Positions 1 through 7,812 of a stretch of DNA of 38,734 bases are shown piece after piece. The notes beneath the pieces are model-generated. The model was given only the letters and a program-made list of their open reading frames with translations. It was not told the origin of the DNA and did no database searches. The stretch is from an uncultured SAR86 cluster bacterium (GTDB lineage Bacteria > Pseudomonadota > Gammaproteobacteria > Magnimaribacterales > D2472): contig CACBGD010000010.1 of the NCBI GenBank assembly GCA_902538705.1, forward strand, positions 1-38,734, given 5' to 3'. Both the position numbers and the translations under genes were made by a program. Positions within the stretch are counted from its first letter, which is position 1. Each line of letters opens with the position of its first letter.

Positions 1-2
1 AT

Positions 3-299
3 TTTCAAATAATGAAAAAATATTCTGTTCCAGTTATGTTTGATGTTACTCACTCACTCCAACTTCCCGGAGGTCTGGGAAAATCTACTGATGGCAGAAG
101 AGAATATCTTTTGCAAATGGCTAAAGCTGGAATTTCTCAAAAAATTGCTGGATTATTCCTTGAAGCTCATCCAGATCCAGATAAAGCCAAATGTGATGGA
201 CCATGTGCCCTTAGACTTGATCAGCTTGAATCATTTCTTCTCCAAGTAAAAGAACTAGATAAACTTGTGAAGTCTCAAAAAGATTTAGACCTTAAATAA
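3..299 (+). CDS. kdsA: KdsA, 3-deoxy-D-manno-octulosonate 8-phosphate synthase (3' part)
   Basis: KDO-8-phosphate synthase condenses phosphoenolpyruvate with arabinose 5-phosphate to supply KDO for the lipopolysaccharide inner core in the cytoplasm. Only the C-terminal ~98 residues are present; the frame is open to the window edge, so the first ATG (position 12) is internal. It matches the family end: the residues before it resemble the FxIMKK segment, followed by PVMFDVTHSLQ, a GGRRE motif, GLFLEAHPDPD and AKCDGP (substrate and metal site region), then a leucine-rich final helix ending LDKLVK. One base separates it from eno, as in many gammaproteobacterial pyrG-kdsA-eno operons. The family call is firm from these motifs; the missing N-terminus cannot be judged. 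Confidence 0.95.
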   Translation, partial: FQIMKKYSVPVMFDVTHSLQLPGGLGKSTDGRREYLLQMAKAGISQKIAGLFLEAHPDPDKAKCDGPCALRLDQLESFLLQVKELDKLVKSQKDLDLK

Positions 300-300
300 A

Positions 301-1572
301 ATGCCCAAAATTGAAAATCTAACCTCCATTCAAATTCTGGATTCAAGGGGACTTCCCACAATTTCTACTGAAATACAATTAGATGATGGAACTAGATCAA
401 TTGCAATGGTCCCTAGTGGCGCTTCAACTGGTGAAAAAGAAGCTCTTGAGCTCCGAGATGGTGGACAAGCATTCCATGGTAAAGGTGTAACAAAAGCCAT
501 AGATAATGTTAATGATCGCATAAAGAATTCTCTTATTGGAGAGAATCCACTTGACCAAGATCATATAGATCAAATCTTAAATAACTTGGATGGTACAAGT
601 GACAAATCTCACCTTGGAGCTAATGCAATTCTTTCTGTATCTATAGCCTCAGCAAAAGCATCATCTAAATCAGAGAATATAGATTTGCATAATTATTTTA
701 ACATTTTGCTTGGAAACAAAATGGGCAAAACAATGGATCAAGTTATTCCAATACCCATGTTAAATATTCTTAATGGTGGTGAGCATGCTGATAACAATAT
801 CGACATACAAGAATTCATGATCATTCCAAAAGGAGCTGTTAACTTTTCGCAAGCCATGCAGTGGTCATCTGAGATTTATTGGAATTTAAAATTTATTCTC
901 AAAGAAAAAGGTTTATCAACTTCAGTAGGTGATGAAGGTGGTTTTGCTCCAAATCTAAACTCAAATAGAGAGGCTCTTGAGTTAATTGCAAGGGCTGTAG
1001 ATAAAACTGATCTTAAATTGGGTTCAGACATCTGTATATCCCTAGACTGTGCTGCAAGTGAATTTTATGAAAATGGCACTTATCATCTTAAGGGTGAAGA
1101 TAGAGAGCTTACTAGTTCAGAATTTGCTGAATATTTAGAGGGTTTGGCAAATGATTTCCCAATAATATCTATTGAAGATGGGATGGATGAGAACGATTTA
1201 GAGGGATGGAAATTACTTACTCAACAAATTGGAGGCAAATGTCAGCTTGTTGGCGATGATCTTTTTGTTACAAATCCTGAAGTTCTCAAAAAAGGAATAA
1301 GTGAGAAGATCGCTAATTCAGTTTTAATAAAATATAACCAAATTGGAACAATATCTGAAACCCTCGAAACTATTTCTATTGCTTTAAATAACGACTATCA
1401 AAATATTATTTCCCATAGATCTGGAGAGACTGAGGACTCATCAATTTCTGATCTTGCAGTTGGAACAGGAGCAGGTCAAATTAAAACGGGTGCGCCATGC
1501 AGGTCTGAAAGGGTTGCTAAATATAACAGGCTCTATTGGATTGATAAGAAAAATAGCTTTTCATATGGCTGA
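301..1572 (+). CDS. eno: Enolase (2-phosphoglycerate dehydratase)
   Basis: Enolase interconverts 2-phosphoglycerate and phosphoenolpyruvate in glycolysis and gluconeogenesis, and is an RNA-degradosome partner in some gammaproteobacteria. The 423-residue length is close to the usual ~430. Visible motifs are the mobile loop PSGASTGEKEA (residues 39-49), the catalytic-side glutamate in IQEFM (E171), GDEGGFAPN with E212, metal ligands around D249, E292 and D319, the catalytic lysine in LIKYNQ (K344), SHRSGET (H372) and the substrate lysine in IKTGAP (K395). The ATG follows the kdsA stop by one base, and the stop codon overlaps the ftsB start (TGATG), so translation is probably coupled. It supplies the PEP used by the KdsA encoded just upstream. 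Confidence 0.98.
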   Translation: MPKIENLTSIQILDSRGLPTISTEIQLDDGTRSIAMVPSGASTGEKEALELRDGGQAFHGKGVTKAIDNVNDRIKNSLIGENPLDQDHIDQILNNLDGTSDKSHLGANAILSVSIASAKASSKSENIDLHNYFNILLGNKMGKTMDQVIPIPMLNILNGGEHADNNIDIQEFMIIPKGAVNFSQAMQWSSEIYWNLKFILKEKGLSTSVGDEGGFAPNLNSNREALELIARAVDKTDLKLGSDICISLDCAASEFYENGTYHLKGEDRELTSSEFAEYLEGLANDFPIISIEDGMDENDLEGWKLLTQQIGGKCQLVGDDLFVTNPEVLKKGISEKIANSVLIKYNQIGTISETLETISIALNNDYQNIISHRSGETEDSSISDLAVGTGAGQIKTGAPCRSERVAKYNRLYWIDKKNSFSYG

Positions 1573-1871
1573 TGATTAGATTAGCACCTTTAATTATTAT
1601 TTTATTTTTCCTTCTTATTGCAGCTCTTTTATATTCCTTATTTTTAAGCGACAGCGGCATTAATGAGAAAAATATGATTGTTGAGAGTAATAAAAAATTG
1701 CTAGAAGAAAATCAAAGACTAATAGATGAAAATAAAAAGTTATCTGAAAGTATTAAACAGGCTCAAGAAAACCCTAATATGCATATTGAAAATATTGCTC
1801 GTGAAAAATTTAATCTCACCATGCCTGATGAAGAGTTTATAGTTTTTGAAGAAGAGGATGAGAATGAATAG
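1572..1871 (+). CDS. ftsB: Cell division protein FtsB (DivIC family)
   Basis: FtsB is a small bitopic inner-membrane protein that joins FtsL and FtsQ at the divisome and helps trigger septal peptidoglycan synthesis. The 99-residue product has one hydrophobic helix (about residues 4-25), then a charged coiled coil rich in E, N, K and L (about 30-66), then the family C-terminal box IENIAREKFNLTMPDEEF. It ends in an acidic tail. The position directly after eno and before ispD is the standard gammaproteobacterial arrangement, which supports the call beyond the weak sequence identity usual for this family. The ATG overlaps the eno stop by one base. Confidence 0.92.
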   Translation: MIRLAPLIIILFFLLIAALLYSLFLSDSGINEKNMIVESNKKLLEENQRLIDENKKLSESIKQAQENPNMHIENIAREKFNLTMPDEEFIVFEEEDENE

Positions 1872-3003
1872 TAATCTTTTAGTAATTATTCCATGTGCTG
1901 GAGTAGGAAGTAGATTTTCGTCACAAGTTGAAAAACAGCATGCCAGTCTGGGAGATTTATCAGTTATTGAGACAACTCTAGATACTTTTTTGAAGTTTAA
2001 GTCTGCTGCAAAGATAGTTGTGGTTGTAAAAGACCCAGAAAGTTTTCAAAAGAAAGTAAGTATCAAACTAGATGAAAGATTCTCTATCGTAAGTGGAGGA
2101 AATTCTAGATCAGAATCAGTACTAAACGGAATTAGAAGTGTAAATATAGAAAAATATGACTATGTGATTACCCATGATGGAGTGAGGCCATATATTGACC
2201 TTGATTCTTTAGAGAACATATATGCATCTATCTTGAACTCTGATTATGAATGTGTTTTTTATGGGATAAAGCCAAAAGATTCAATTAAAAGATTAGAGGG
2301 AGGATCTTATAAGGTAGCAGAAAGAGATGATTTTATTTTAGTTCAGACACCTCAAATCTGTGAATCTAGAAAATTAAAGAATGCTCTTGAAGAGCTAGTT
2401 TCAAAAAATATTTATCCTGCCGACGAGAGCTCAGCAATGGAGCATTCTGGATGCAATGTAAATTTTATTGAGGGATCGCAAAAAAATATAAAAATTACTT
2501 ATGAAGAAGATCTAGTAAAAAAGGATATTCTTATTGGGAATGGGTTTGATTTACACAGATTTTGTGAGGGAAATTCAATAGTCTTTGGTGGAGTGAAATT
2601 CCCATTTGAATTTGGAATTGAAGCAATATCCGATGGTGATGTAATTTTGCATTCTTTAGCTGATTCAATTTTAGGCGCATTATCTGAAGGAGATATTGGA
2701 ACTACTTTTCCTGAAGATGATCCAAATAATAAAGATCTAGATAGCCGAGTAATAATTACGCACTGTTTGGATTTGATGAAAAAGAGGGGATATCGTCTAA
2801 ATAATATTGATATTACAGTTATATCTGAGACCCCAAAAATTAGTCCAATTAGGAATCAGATCATAAAATCTCTATCTGAAATTTTTTTAATTGATTCAAG
2901 TAGAATAGGTCTGAAAGGCTCAACTATGGAAAAATTTGGAACAATTGGTAAAAAGCAGGCTCTTGCAGTAATGACATCTGTAACACTTAAGAGAAAAAAA
3001 TGA
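1864..3003 (+). CDS. ispDF: Bifunctional IspD-IspF fusion, MEP isoprenoid pathway
   Basis: One chain carries two non-consecutive enzymes of the methylerythritol phosphate pathway: IspD (CTP transfer to MEP) and IspF (cyclisation to ME-cPP). Residues 1 to ~222 are the IspD nucleotidyltransferase, with IIPCAGVGSRF in place of the usual PAAGxGxR, a THDGVRP motif and LVQTPQ. Residues ~222-379 are IspF, with metal ligands in GFDLH (D229, H231) and ILHSLAD (H263), and the KGSTMEKFG segment. The frame is open from a TTG at 1846, but I prefer ATG 1864 because a GAGG lies 6 nt upstream and MNSNLLVIIP aligns with IspD starts. It overlaps ftsB by 8 nt and surE by 4 nt. ispD and ispF are adjacent separate genes in E. 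coli. Confidence 0.95.
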   Translation: MNSNLLVIIPCAGVGSRFSSQVEKQHASLGDLSVIETTLDTFLKFKSAAKIVVVVKDPESFQKKVSIKLDERFSIVSGGNSRSESVLNGIRSVNIEKYDYVITHDGVRPYIDLDSLENIYASILNSDYECVFYGIKPKDSIKRLEGGSYKVAERDDFILVQTPQICESRKLKNALEELVSKNIYPADESSAMEHSGCNVNFIEGSQKNIKITYEEDLVKKDILIGNGFDLHRFCEGNSIVFGGVKFPFEFGIEAISDGDVILHSLADSILGALSEGDIGTTFPEDDPNNKDLDSRVIITHCLDLMKKRGYRLNNIDITVISETPKISPIRNQIIKSLSEIFLIDSSRIGLKGSTMEKFGTIGKKQALAVMTSVTLKRKK

Positions 3004-3752
3004 ATATTCTTCTTACAAATGATGATGGTTTTGATGCTGAGGGCATTAGGGCCATTAAAACTGGATTAGAAAGGCATCATAATGTCTATGTTGTAGCTCC
3101 AGAAAAAAATTGCAGTGGCCTTAGTGCATCTATCTCATACATGAAAGAAATTGAAATCAAGAAGGAGTCGGAAAGACTTTACATTGTTAAAGGAACTCCA
3201 GCAGATTGCGCATATATTGGCTTATTAAATCTTCTAAATGTTGAAATAGATGTGCTTGTATCAGGTATTAATCTTGGAGCAAATATCGGGAATGATGTTT
3301 TATATTCTGGCACTGTGGGAGCTGCGCTTGGAGGAAGAAAGCTCAAGTTTCCCCCAATTGCAATTTCTTCATGTGAGTATAAGCCAAAGTCTCTTGAGTT
3401 TATTGCAAACAAGTCATGTGAATTAATTGAATTAATAACTTGTTTTAAAAAACAGGAAATTTTAAATAAAGTTGTAAATATAAACTTTCCAGATATTGAT
3501 GAAAAATCTTATAAGGGCATTAAGGTGGTTCCAATTGCTAAAAGAGATATTCCACCAACTCCCGATATTCTAAAAGATAATTCTGCCATTCAATCATTTA
3601 GGTATGCTGCATCTGGAGCACCAATAAAGGAGGATTTTCTTACCGATGCCGAAGCTGTGAAGCTTGGATATGTATCTTTATCAATTTTAGATTATGAATT
3701 ACTAGATCCTAATTTTAATAGTATTGAATTTGAGAACTTCATTAATGAATAA
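3000..3752 (+). CDS. surE: 5'/3'-nucleotidase SurE
   Basis: SurE is a metal-dependent nucleoside monophosphate phosphatase that can also act on short polyphosphate; it is cytoplasmic. The 250-residue protein begins MNILLTNDDGFDAEGI, the metal-binding DD motif at residues 8-9. It continues with VVAPEKNCSGLSASIS (serine and asparagine ligands), KGTPADCAYIGL, VSGINLGANIGNDVLYSGTVGAA and a late VVPIAKRD segment, all in family order. The ATG overlaps the ispDF stop (ATGA), so the two are probably translationally coupled. In E. coli truD lies between ispF and surE; here it is absent. Confidence 0.97.
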   Translation: MNILLTNDDGFDAEGIRAIKTGLERHHNVYVVAPEKNCSGLSASISYMKEIEIKKESERLYIVKGTPADCAYIGLLNLLNVEIDVLVSGINLGANIGNDVLYSGTVGAALGGRKLKFPPIAISSCEYKPKSLEFIANKSCELIELITCFKKQEILNKVVNINFPDIDEKSYKGIKVVPIAKRDIPPTPDILKDNSAIQSFRYAASGAPIKEDFLTDAEAVKLGYVSLSILDYELLDPNFNSIEFENFINE

Positions 3753-4410
3753 TCTCAAAGCAATATACGAAAGACCGCTTGAAGGAATGATTGGAAAGTT
3801 GCTTGAAATGGGCATTAAAGACTTTAGTGTTTTAGATGCAATGAGAAGGGTGCCTAGACATATTTTTATTGACGAAGCCTTGAGGTCCAGAGCATACGAA
3901 AATATGTCTTTACCTATTGGTTTTAAGCAAACCATATCGCAGCCATATATTGTTGCGAAGATGACAGAATTATTGGTTAGAAACTCAAAAAAACAAAATG
4001 AAAAATTTGAAAAGATTCTTGAGATTGGATCTGGTTGTGGATATCAATCTGCTGTTCTTTCTTACTTTGCTGATGAGGTTCACTCAGTAGAAAGAATTAA
4101 ACAATTAGTCAGTAAAGCTCGTGAGAATCTATCAGAACTAAGAATTTATAATGTCCTAATTAAGAATAGAGATGGTTTTGAAGGCTGGGATGAAGAAATT
4201 AAATATGATGGGATTCTTTGTGCTGCGGCGCCTCCAGAAATACCTAAAAAGCTTTTAGCTTTTTTAAAGGTTGGATGTTCTCTCGTTCTTCCAGTAGGTG
4301 GGAGTAAATCTCAGAAATTAAAAATAGTTACCAAAACTAAAAATGGCTTTGAAGAGCAAGAATTCGAGAGTGTTTCATTTGTTCCAATGTTAGGTGGTAC
4401 ATCAAAATGA
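3745..4410 (+). CDS. pcm: Protein-L-isoaspartate O-methyltransferase
   Basis: Pcm uses S-adenosylmethionine to methylate isoaspartyl residues, starting repair of aged proteins in the cytoplasm. The frame is open from a TTG at 3724, but ATG 3745 gives 221 residues and a normal N-terminus, against 208 in E. coli. Visible motifs are VLDAMRRVPRHIF, the substrate loop PIGFKQTISQPYIVA, SAM motif I LEIGSGCGYQSAVLS, an acidic VHSVER strand end, and the late box CAAAPPEIPKKLL. It overlaps surE by 8 nt and the next gene by 4 nt. surE-pcm is a widely conserved pair; nlpD and rpoS, which usually follow, are missing. Confidence 0.95.
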   Translation: MNNLKAIYERPLEGMIGKLLEMGIKDFSVLDAMRRVPRHIFIDEALRSRAYENMSLPIGFKQTISQPYIVAKMTELLVRNSKKQNEKFEKILEIGSGCGYQSAVLSYFADEVHSVERIKQLVSKARENLSELRIYNVLIKNRDGFEGWDEEIKYDGILCAAAPPEIPKKLLAFLKVGCSLVLPVGGSKSQKLKIVTKTKNGFEEQEFESVSFVPMLGGTSK

Positions 4411-5093
4411 ACATTAGGCTTAGATTTCTTTTGGCTGGCTTTTGTATAGGCCTTGCAGAGTTGCTCCCAGGGATTTCAGGGGCAACAGTAGCCCTAATGT
4501 TTGGCATATATAAAAAACTTATTGAATGTATTTCCAAACTTAAAGATCTAGATCTTCTTCTTCCACTATTGCTGGGTATGGCTGTGGGTATTTTTGGCTT
4601 TTCAAAACTGATAAATTTTTTATTTTTAAGTTACACCAATTTATTTGAGTTATTTATTGGAATTCTTATGATATTTTATGGAGCTTATTTATTCTTAAGC
4701 AACATTCAAAAATCTAAAAGAAAAGAATTAATTCTCTGTTCTTTTATATTTCTTATTTCAGTAGCTGTGGGAGTCGCTATCGGAGATTTATCTGATTTGG
4801 ATGCATCTGTTGGTTCCTTTCCACTAGTGGCATATGGGTTTATTGCGTTTTCTTTTTTATTGATACCAGGAATATCCGGAAGCGCTTTTCTGCTGGCAAT
4901 AGGGATTTATCCACTAATTATTGGATCAGTTGCAGACCTAGACTTATTAGTACTCTTTCCTTTTGCAATAGGTATGTTTTTTTCATTGATTACTATGCCA
5001 AGATTAATAGAAAAGCTTATATCTAAATTTGATAAGAATATCTATATGATTTTTGCAGGATTTATTCTTGGTGCTGGCTCTTCAATAATTTAA
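4407..5093 (+). CDS. DUF368 polytopic membrane protein (PopT-type family)
   Basis: This is a 228-residue integral inner-membrane protein. The DUF368 signature is clear as two related half-motifs: [22 protein letters not shown] near residues 19-40 and [21 protein letters not shown] near 153-173, which suggests an internal inverted-repeat fold. About eight hydrophobic segments are visible. DUF368 proteins have been reported as undecaprenyl-phosphate translocases (PopT) that recycle the lipid carrier for envelope polymers; assigning that role here is inference from family. It looks short against the roughly 280-310 residues I expect for the family. The ATG overlaps the pcm stop, and its own stop is shared with the convergent ferredoxin gene (TTAA at 5090-5093). 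Confidence 0.85.
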   Translation: MNIRLRFLLAGFCIGLAELLPGISGATVALMFGIYKKLIECISKLKDLDLLLPLLLGMAVGIFGFSKLINFLFLSYTNLFELFIGILMIFYGAYLFLSNIQKSKRKELILCSFIFLISVAVGVAIGDLSDLDASVGSFPLVAYGFIAFSFLLIPGISGSAFLLAIGIYPLIIGSVADLDLLVLFPFAIGMFFSLITMPRLIEKLISKFDKNIYMIFAGFILGAGSSII

Positions 5094-5413
5094 TAATTAA
5101 GAAAGTGTTTTTTTTCTTTAATATCTTTATATTTATCAGCATCAGGTAGTGGTTCTTTTGCCTCAGAGATATTTGGATAGACATCTGCTAATTTTGCATT
5201 TATTTCTATAAAATCGATTTGATCTTCTGGCAGTTCATCCTCTGATAAGATTGCATCAATCGGACATTCTGGCTCGCACAAAGCACAGTCAATGCATTCA
5301 TCTGGATGAATGACAAGAAATTCTGGTCCTTCATAAAAGCAATCAACGGGACATACTTCTACACAGTCAGTATATTTACACTTTATGCAAGCTTCAGTAA
5401 CTATAAATGCCAT
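5090..5413 (-). CDS. fdxA: 7Fe ferredoxin ([3Fe-4S][4Fe-4S]), FdxA type
   Basis: FdxA is a small soluble electron carrier of the cytoplasm. The 107-residue length is typical. Nine cysteines are visible. Following the family pattern, C9, C17 and C50 would hold a 3Fe-4S cluster and C21, C40, C43 and C46 ([12 protein letters not shown]) a 4Fe-4S cluster. The tail is the standard FdxA extension with DELPEDQ and later PLPDADKYK. The gene is divergent from recA across 114 bases and convergent with the DUF368 gene, sharing a 4-base overlap. In many gammaproteobacteria fdxA sits near mutS and rpoS, so its place here may be what remains of that neighbourhood. Confidence 0.95.
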   Translation of the reverse strand: MAFIVTEACIKCKYTDCVEVCPVDCFYEGPEFLVIHPDECIDCALCEPECPIDAILSEDELPEDQIDFIEINAKLADVYPNISEAKEPLPDADKYKDIKEKKHFLNY

Positions 5414-5472
5414 GATTATTTATTAGATAGGGTGATTCTAGCTAACAACAATGAGAAATTGTATATAAAGTC

Positions 5473-5501
5473 TTTAAATTTTGATATTTTTCTAATATAC
5501 T
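5473..5501 (+). promoter_or_regulatory. Candidate sigma-70 promoter of recA
   Basis: TTTAAA at 5473-5478 (4 of 6 matches to the -35 consensus) and TATACT at 5496-5501 (5 of 6 to the -10) are separated by 17 bases. The -10 runs into the LexA box, as expected for an SOS promoter. A second -35-like hexamer, TTGATA at 5481-5486, lacks a good -10 at correct spacing. The transcription start is inferred, not seen. Confidence 0.55.
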
Positions 5502-5517
5502 GTACAAATATACAGTA
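5498..5517 (+). promoter_or_regulatory. LexA (SOS) box upstream of recA
   Basis: A near-perfect palindrome reads TACTGTACAAATATACAGTA and contains CTGT-N8-ACAG, the gammaproteobacterial LexA core. It lies 11 bases before the recA ATG and overlaps a candidate -10 (TATACT, 5496-5501), so bound LexA would block initiation. It is almost identical to the E. coli recA operator. The site implies that the genome encodes a LexA, which is not in this window. Confidence 0.9.
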
Positions 5518-5527
5518 GGAGTGAACT

Positions 5528-6532
5528 ATGGCAGATGATAAATCAAAACAACTTAATGAGACTTTGAGTCAGATTGAAAAACAATTTGGTAAGGGAACCG
5601 TAATGAGGATGGGTGATAGAGAAGTAGTTGATATTCCAGCCATCTCAACCGGATCCATAGGCTTGGATATAGCTCTTGGTATTGGAGGAGTTCCTCAAGG
5701 AAGAGTCATTGAAATTTTTGGACCAGAGTCATCTGGAAAAACAACTCTTACTCTTCAAGTCATAGCAGAATGTCAGAAAGCAGGTGGAACGGCAGCTTTC
5801 ATTGATGCAGAGCATGCTCTTGATCCCCTCTATGCAAAAAAACTTGGAGTAAATGTTGATGAACTTTTGCTTTCACAACCAGATACTGGCGAGCAAGCTC
5901 TTGAAGTAGCTGACATGCTCGTAAAATCACAAAGTGTTGATTTGCTAGTTATAGACTCTGTTGCAGCTTTAACACCTAGAGCAGAAATTGAAGGAGAAAT
6001 GGGTGATCATCATGTTGGGCTTCAAGCTAGACTTATGTCACAGGCGTTAAGAAAAATAACAGGAAACATCCAAAGATCTAATGCGACCGTAATTTTTATC
6101 AATCAAATAAGAATGAAAATAGGTGTTATGTTTGGGAATCCTGAAACAACATCTGGAGGTAATGCACTCAAATTTTATTCATCCGTAAGATTAGATATTA
6201 GAAGAATAGGTGCCGTGAAAGAGGGTGAAGAAGTTATTGGTAATGAGACAAGAGTGAAGGTAGTTAAAAACAAAGTTTCACCTCCATTTACAAAAGCAGA
6301 GTTTCAAATTCTCTATGGGAAAGGAATAAATGTAGAAGGAGAAATTATTGATTTTGGACAAAAACTTGGACTTATTGAGAAAGCTGGATCTTGGTATAGC
6401 TACGATGATGAAAAAATTGGCCAAGGTAAGACTAATGCCAGTAATTTTCTTAGAGAGAACAAAAAGATTCGCAATGCTTTAGTTAAGCAGATTAAAGCTG
6501 CACATCTCAAATCAAAATCAAAGAAAAAATAA
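5528..6532 (+). CDS. recA: Recombinase RecA
   Basis: RecA forms ATP-dependent filaments on single-stranded DNA, performs strand exchange and stimulates LexA self-cleavage. The 334-residue protein has Walker [10 protein letters not shown] (65-73), the catalytic glutamate in DAEHALDP (E95), Walker [13 protein letters not shown], loop L1 [10 protein letters not shown], a [17 protein letters not shown] segment leading into loop L2, and the C-terminal domain with [17 protein letters not shown] good AGGAG lies before the ATG. It is about 20 residues shorter than E. coli RecA. The usual acidic tail is absent; the chain ends in a run of lysines and serines ([11 protein letters not shown]). No recX follows. 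A LexA box precedes it and an intrinsic terminator follows. Confidence 0.99.
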   Translation: MADDKSKQLNETLSQIEKQFGKGTVMRMGDREVVDIPAISTGSIGLDIALGIGGVPQGRVIEIFGPESSGKTTLTLQVIAECQKAGGTAAFIDAEHALDPLYAKKLGVNVDELLLSQPDTGEQALEVADMLVKSQSVDLLVIDSVAALTPRAEIEGEMGDHHVGLQARLMSQALRKITGNIQRSNATVIFINQIRMKIGVMFGNPETTSGGNALKFYSSVRLDIRRIGAVKEGEEVIGNETRVKVVKNKVSPPFTKAEFQILYGKGINVEGEIIDFGQKLGLIEKAGSWYSYDDEKIGQGKTNASNFLRENKKIRNALVKQIKAAHLKSKSKKK

Positions 6533-6550
6533 TTTAATATTTGCCAGAAA

Positions 6551-6589
6551 AATGATTGAGTATTAGAATTTACTCAATCATTTTTTTTT
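6551..6589 (+). terminator. Intrinsic terminator after recA
   Basis: A perfect 12-bp stem (AATGATTGAGTA with TACTCAATCATT) closes an 8-base loop, TTAGAATT. The last two T of the right arm begin a run of nine T that ends at 6589. It starts 18 bases after the recA stop. The stem is AT-rich, but its length and the T run make termination convincing. The T run directly abuts the GGAG ribosome site of the next gene, leaving no room for a separate promoter after it. Confidence 0.85.
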
Positions 6590-6598
6590 GGAGTTTTT

Positions 6599-7780
6599 AT
6601 GGCGGAAAAAGCATATATTGTTGAGGCAGTTAGAACAGCGGGTGGAAAGAGAGACGGAAAGTTAAGTCTTTGGCACCCAGCAGATTTAGGTGCAAAGGTT
6701 CTCGATGAAATAGTCTCTAAGCTAGATATGGATCCTGAACTTGTTGATGATGTGATTTTTGGTTGTGTTGATCAGGTAGGTGCCCAATCAGGTAATGTTG
6801 CTAGAAATGCTGTGCTCTCCTCATCATTTCCTGAATCTGTTCCAGGTACTTCTGTAGATAGGCAGTGCGGATCCTCTCAGCAAGCAATTCACTTCGCTAT
6901 ACAGGCAGTAATGTCTGGGACGCAAGATATTGTAATTGGTGGAGGTGTAGAAGTTATGTCTATGGTTCCTATAGGAGCAGCAGTAAAAGACGGCTTTGAT
7001 GCAGGTCATGGACTTCCTTTTGACTCAGAAGGGATGAAACAAAGATATCCAGGAATATTCTTTTCACAATTTACTGGAGCAGAACTTGTAGCCGATAAGT
7101 GGAATCTTACTAGAGAAGATCTTGATCAATTTGCTTTTGAAAGTCATCAAAAGGCAGCTAATGCAACAGAGTCTAAATTTTTTGACCGTGAAATTCTTCC
7201 TGTTAGTGGAAAGAATGCAGAGGGCGTTGAAGATATGGTTATGGCTGATGAGGGAATAAGATTTGATGCTAGCTTAGATAAGTTAGCAGGCTTAAAGACA
7301 GTAGTAGAAGGTGGTGTTATAACGGCTGGAAATGCAAGCCAAATAACAGATGGCGCAGCAGCGGTTTTAGTTTGCAATGAATCAGGTCTCAAAAAGATTC
7401 AAGCAAATCCAAGAGCAGAAATAGTATCAATCTCTGTTGTAGGAGATGATCCAGTATTCATGCTTACTGGCCCAATTCCTGCTTCAAAAAAAGCATTAGA
7501 AGCTGCAAACTTATCAATAGATGATATAGATCTTTATGAAGTCAATGAAGCGTTTGCTCCTGTTCCTCTCGCTTGGGCAGCTGAGCTAAATGCTGATAAG
7601 AAAAAGCTTAACGTCAATGGCGGAGCAATGGCTTTAGGTCATCCTTTGGGTGCAACAGGCGCAAAACTAATGACTACACTTCTTCATGAAATGGAAAGAA
7701 GAGAGTCAAAATATGGTCTTCAAGCAATTTGTGAAGGTGGTGGGACTGCAAACGCAACTATTATAAAAAGAGTTAGTTAA
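6599..7780 (+). CDS. Thiolase family acetyl-CoA C-acyltransferase
   Basis: This thiolase either cleaves 3-ketoacyl-CoA in beta-oxidation or condenses two acetyl-CoA; direction and chain length cannot be read from the sequence. The 393 residues match the family length. The nucleophilic cysteine is in DRQCGSSQQA (C90). The catalytic histidine is in GHPLGATG (about H348) and the second cysteine in ICEGGGTANA (about C378); NEAFAPV and NVNGGAMALG are also present. The DRQCGSSQQA form resembles thiolases linked to steroid or degradative FadA types more than E. coli AtoB. A GGAG lies 5 nt before the ATG. It stands alone after the recA terminator, with no partner beta-oxidation gene in the window. 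Confidence 0.9.
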   Translation: MAEKAYIVEAVRTAGGKRDGKLSLWHPADLGAKVLDEIVSKLDMDPELVDDVIFGCVDQVGAQSGNVARNAVLSSSFPESVPGTSVDRQCGSSQQAIHFAIQAVMSGTQDIVIGGGVEVMSMVPIGAAVKDGFDAGHGLPFDSEGMKQRYPGIFFSQFTGAELVADKWNLTREDLDQFAFESHQKAANATESKFFDREILPVSGKNAEGVEDMVMADEGIRFDASLDKLAGLKTVVEGGVITAGNASQITDGAAAVLVCNESGLKKIQANPRAEIVSISVVGDDPVFMLTGPIPASKKALEAANLSIDDIDLYEVNEAFAPVPLAWAAELNADKKKLNVNGGAMALGHPLGATGAKLMTTLLHEMERRESKYGLQAICEGGGTANATIIKRVS

Positions 7781-7812
7781 AGAAATCTTAATTAGTAACT
7801 CCTCAAATTGTC

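Noticed and set aside
1846-1863. TTG upstream starts for ispDF, pcm, ybgC, tolR, ndk and hisS
   Set aside because: Each adds non-conserved residues from inside the upstream gene; a nearby ATG gives family-typical lengths and better ribosome sites.
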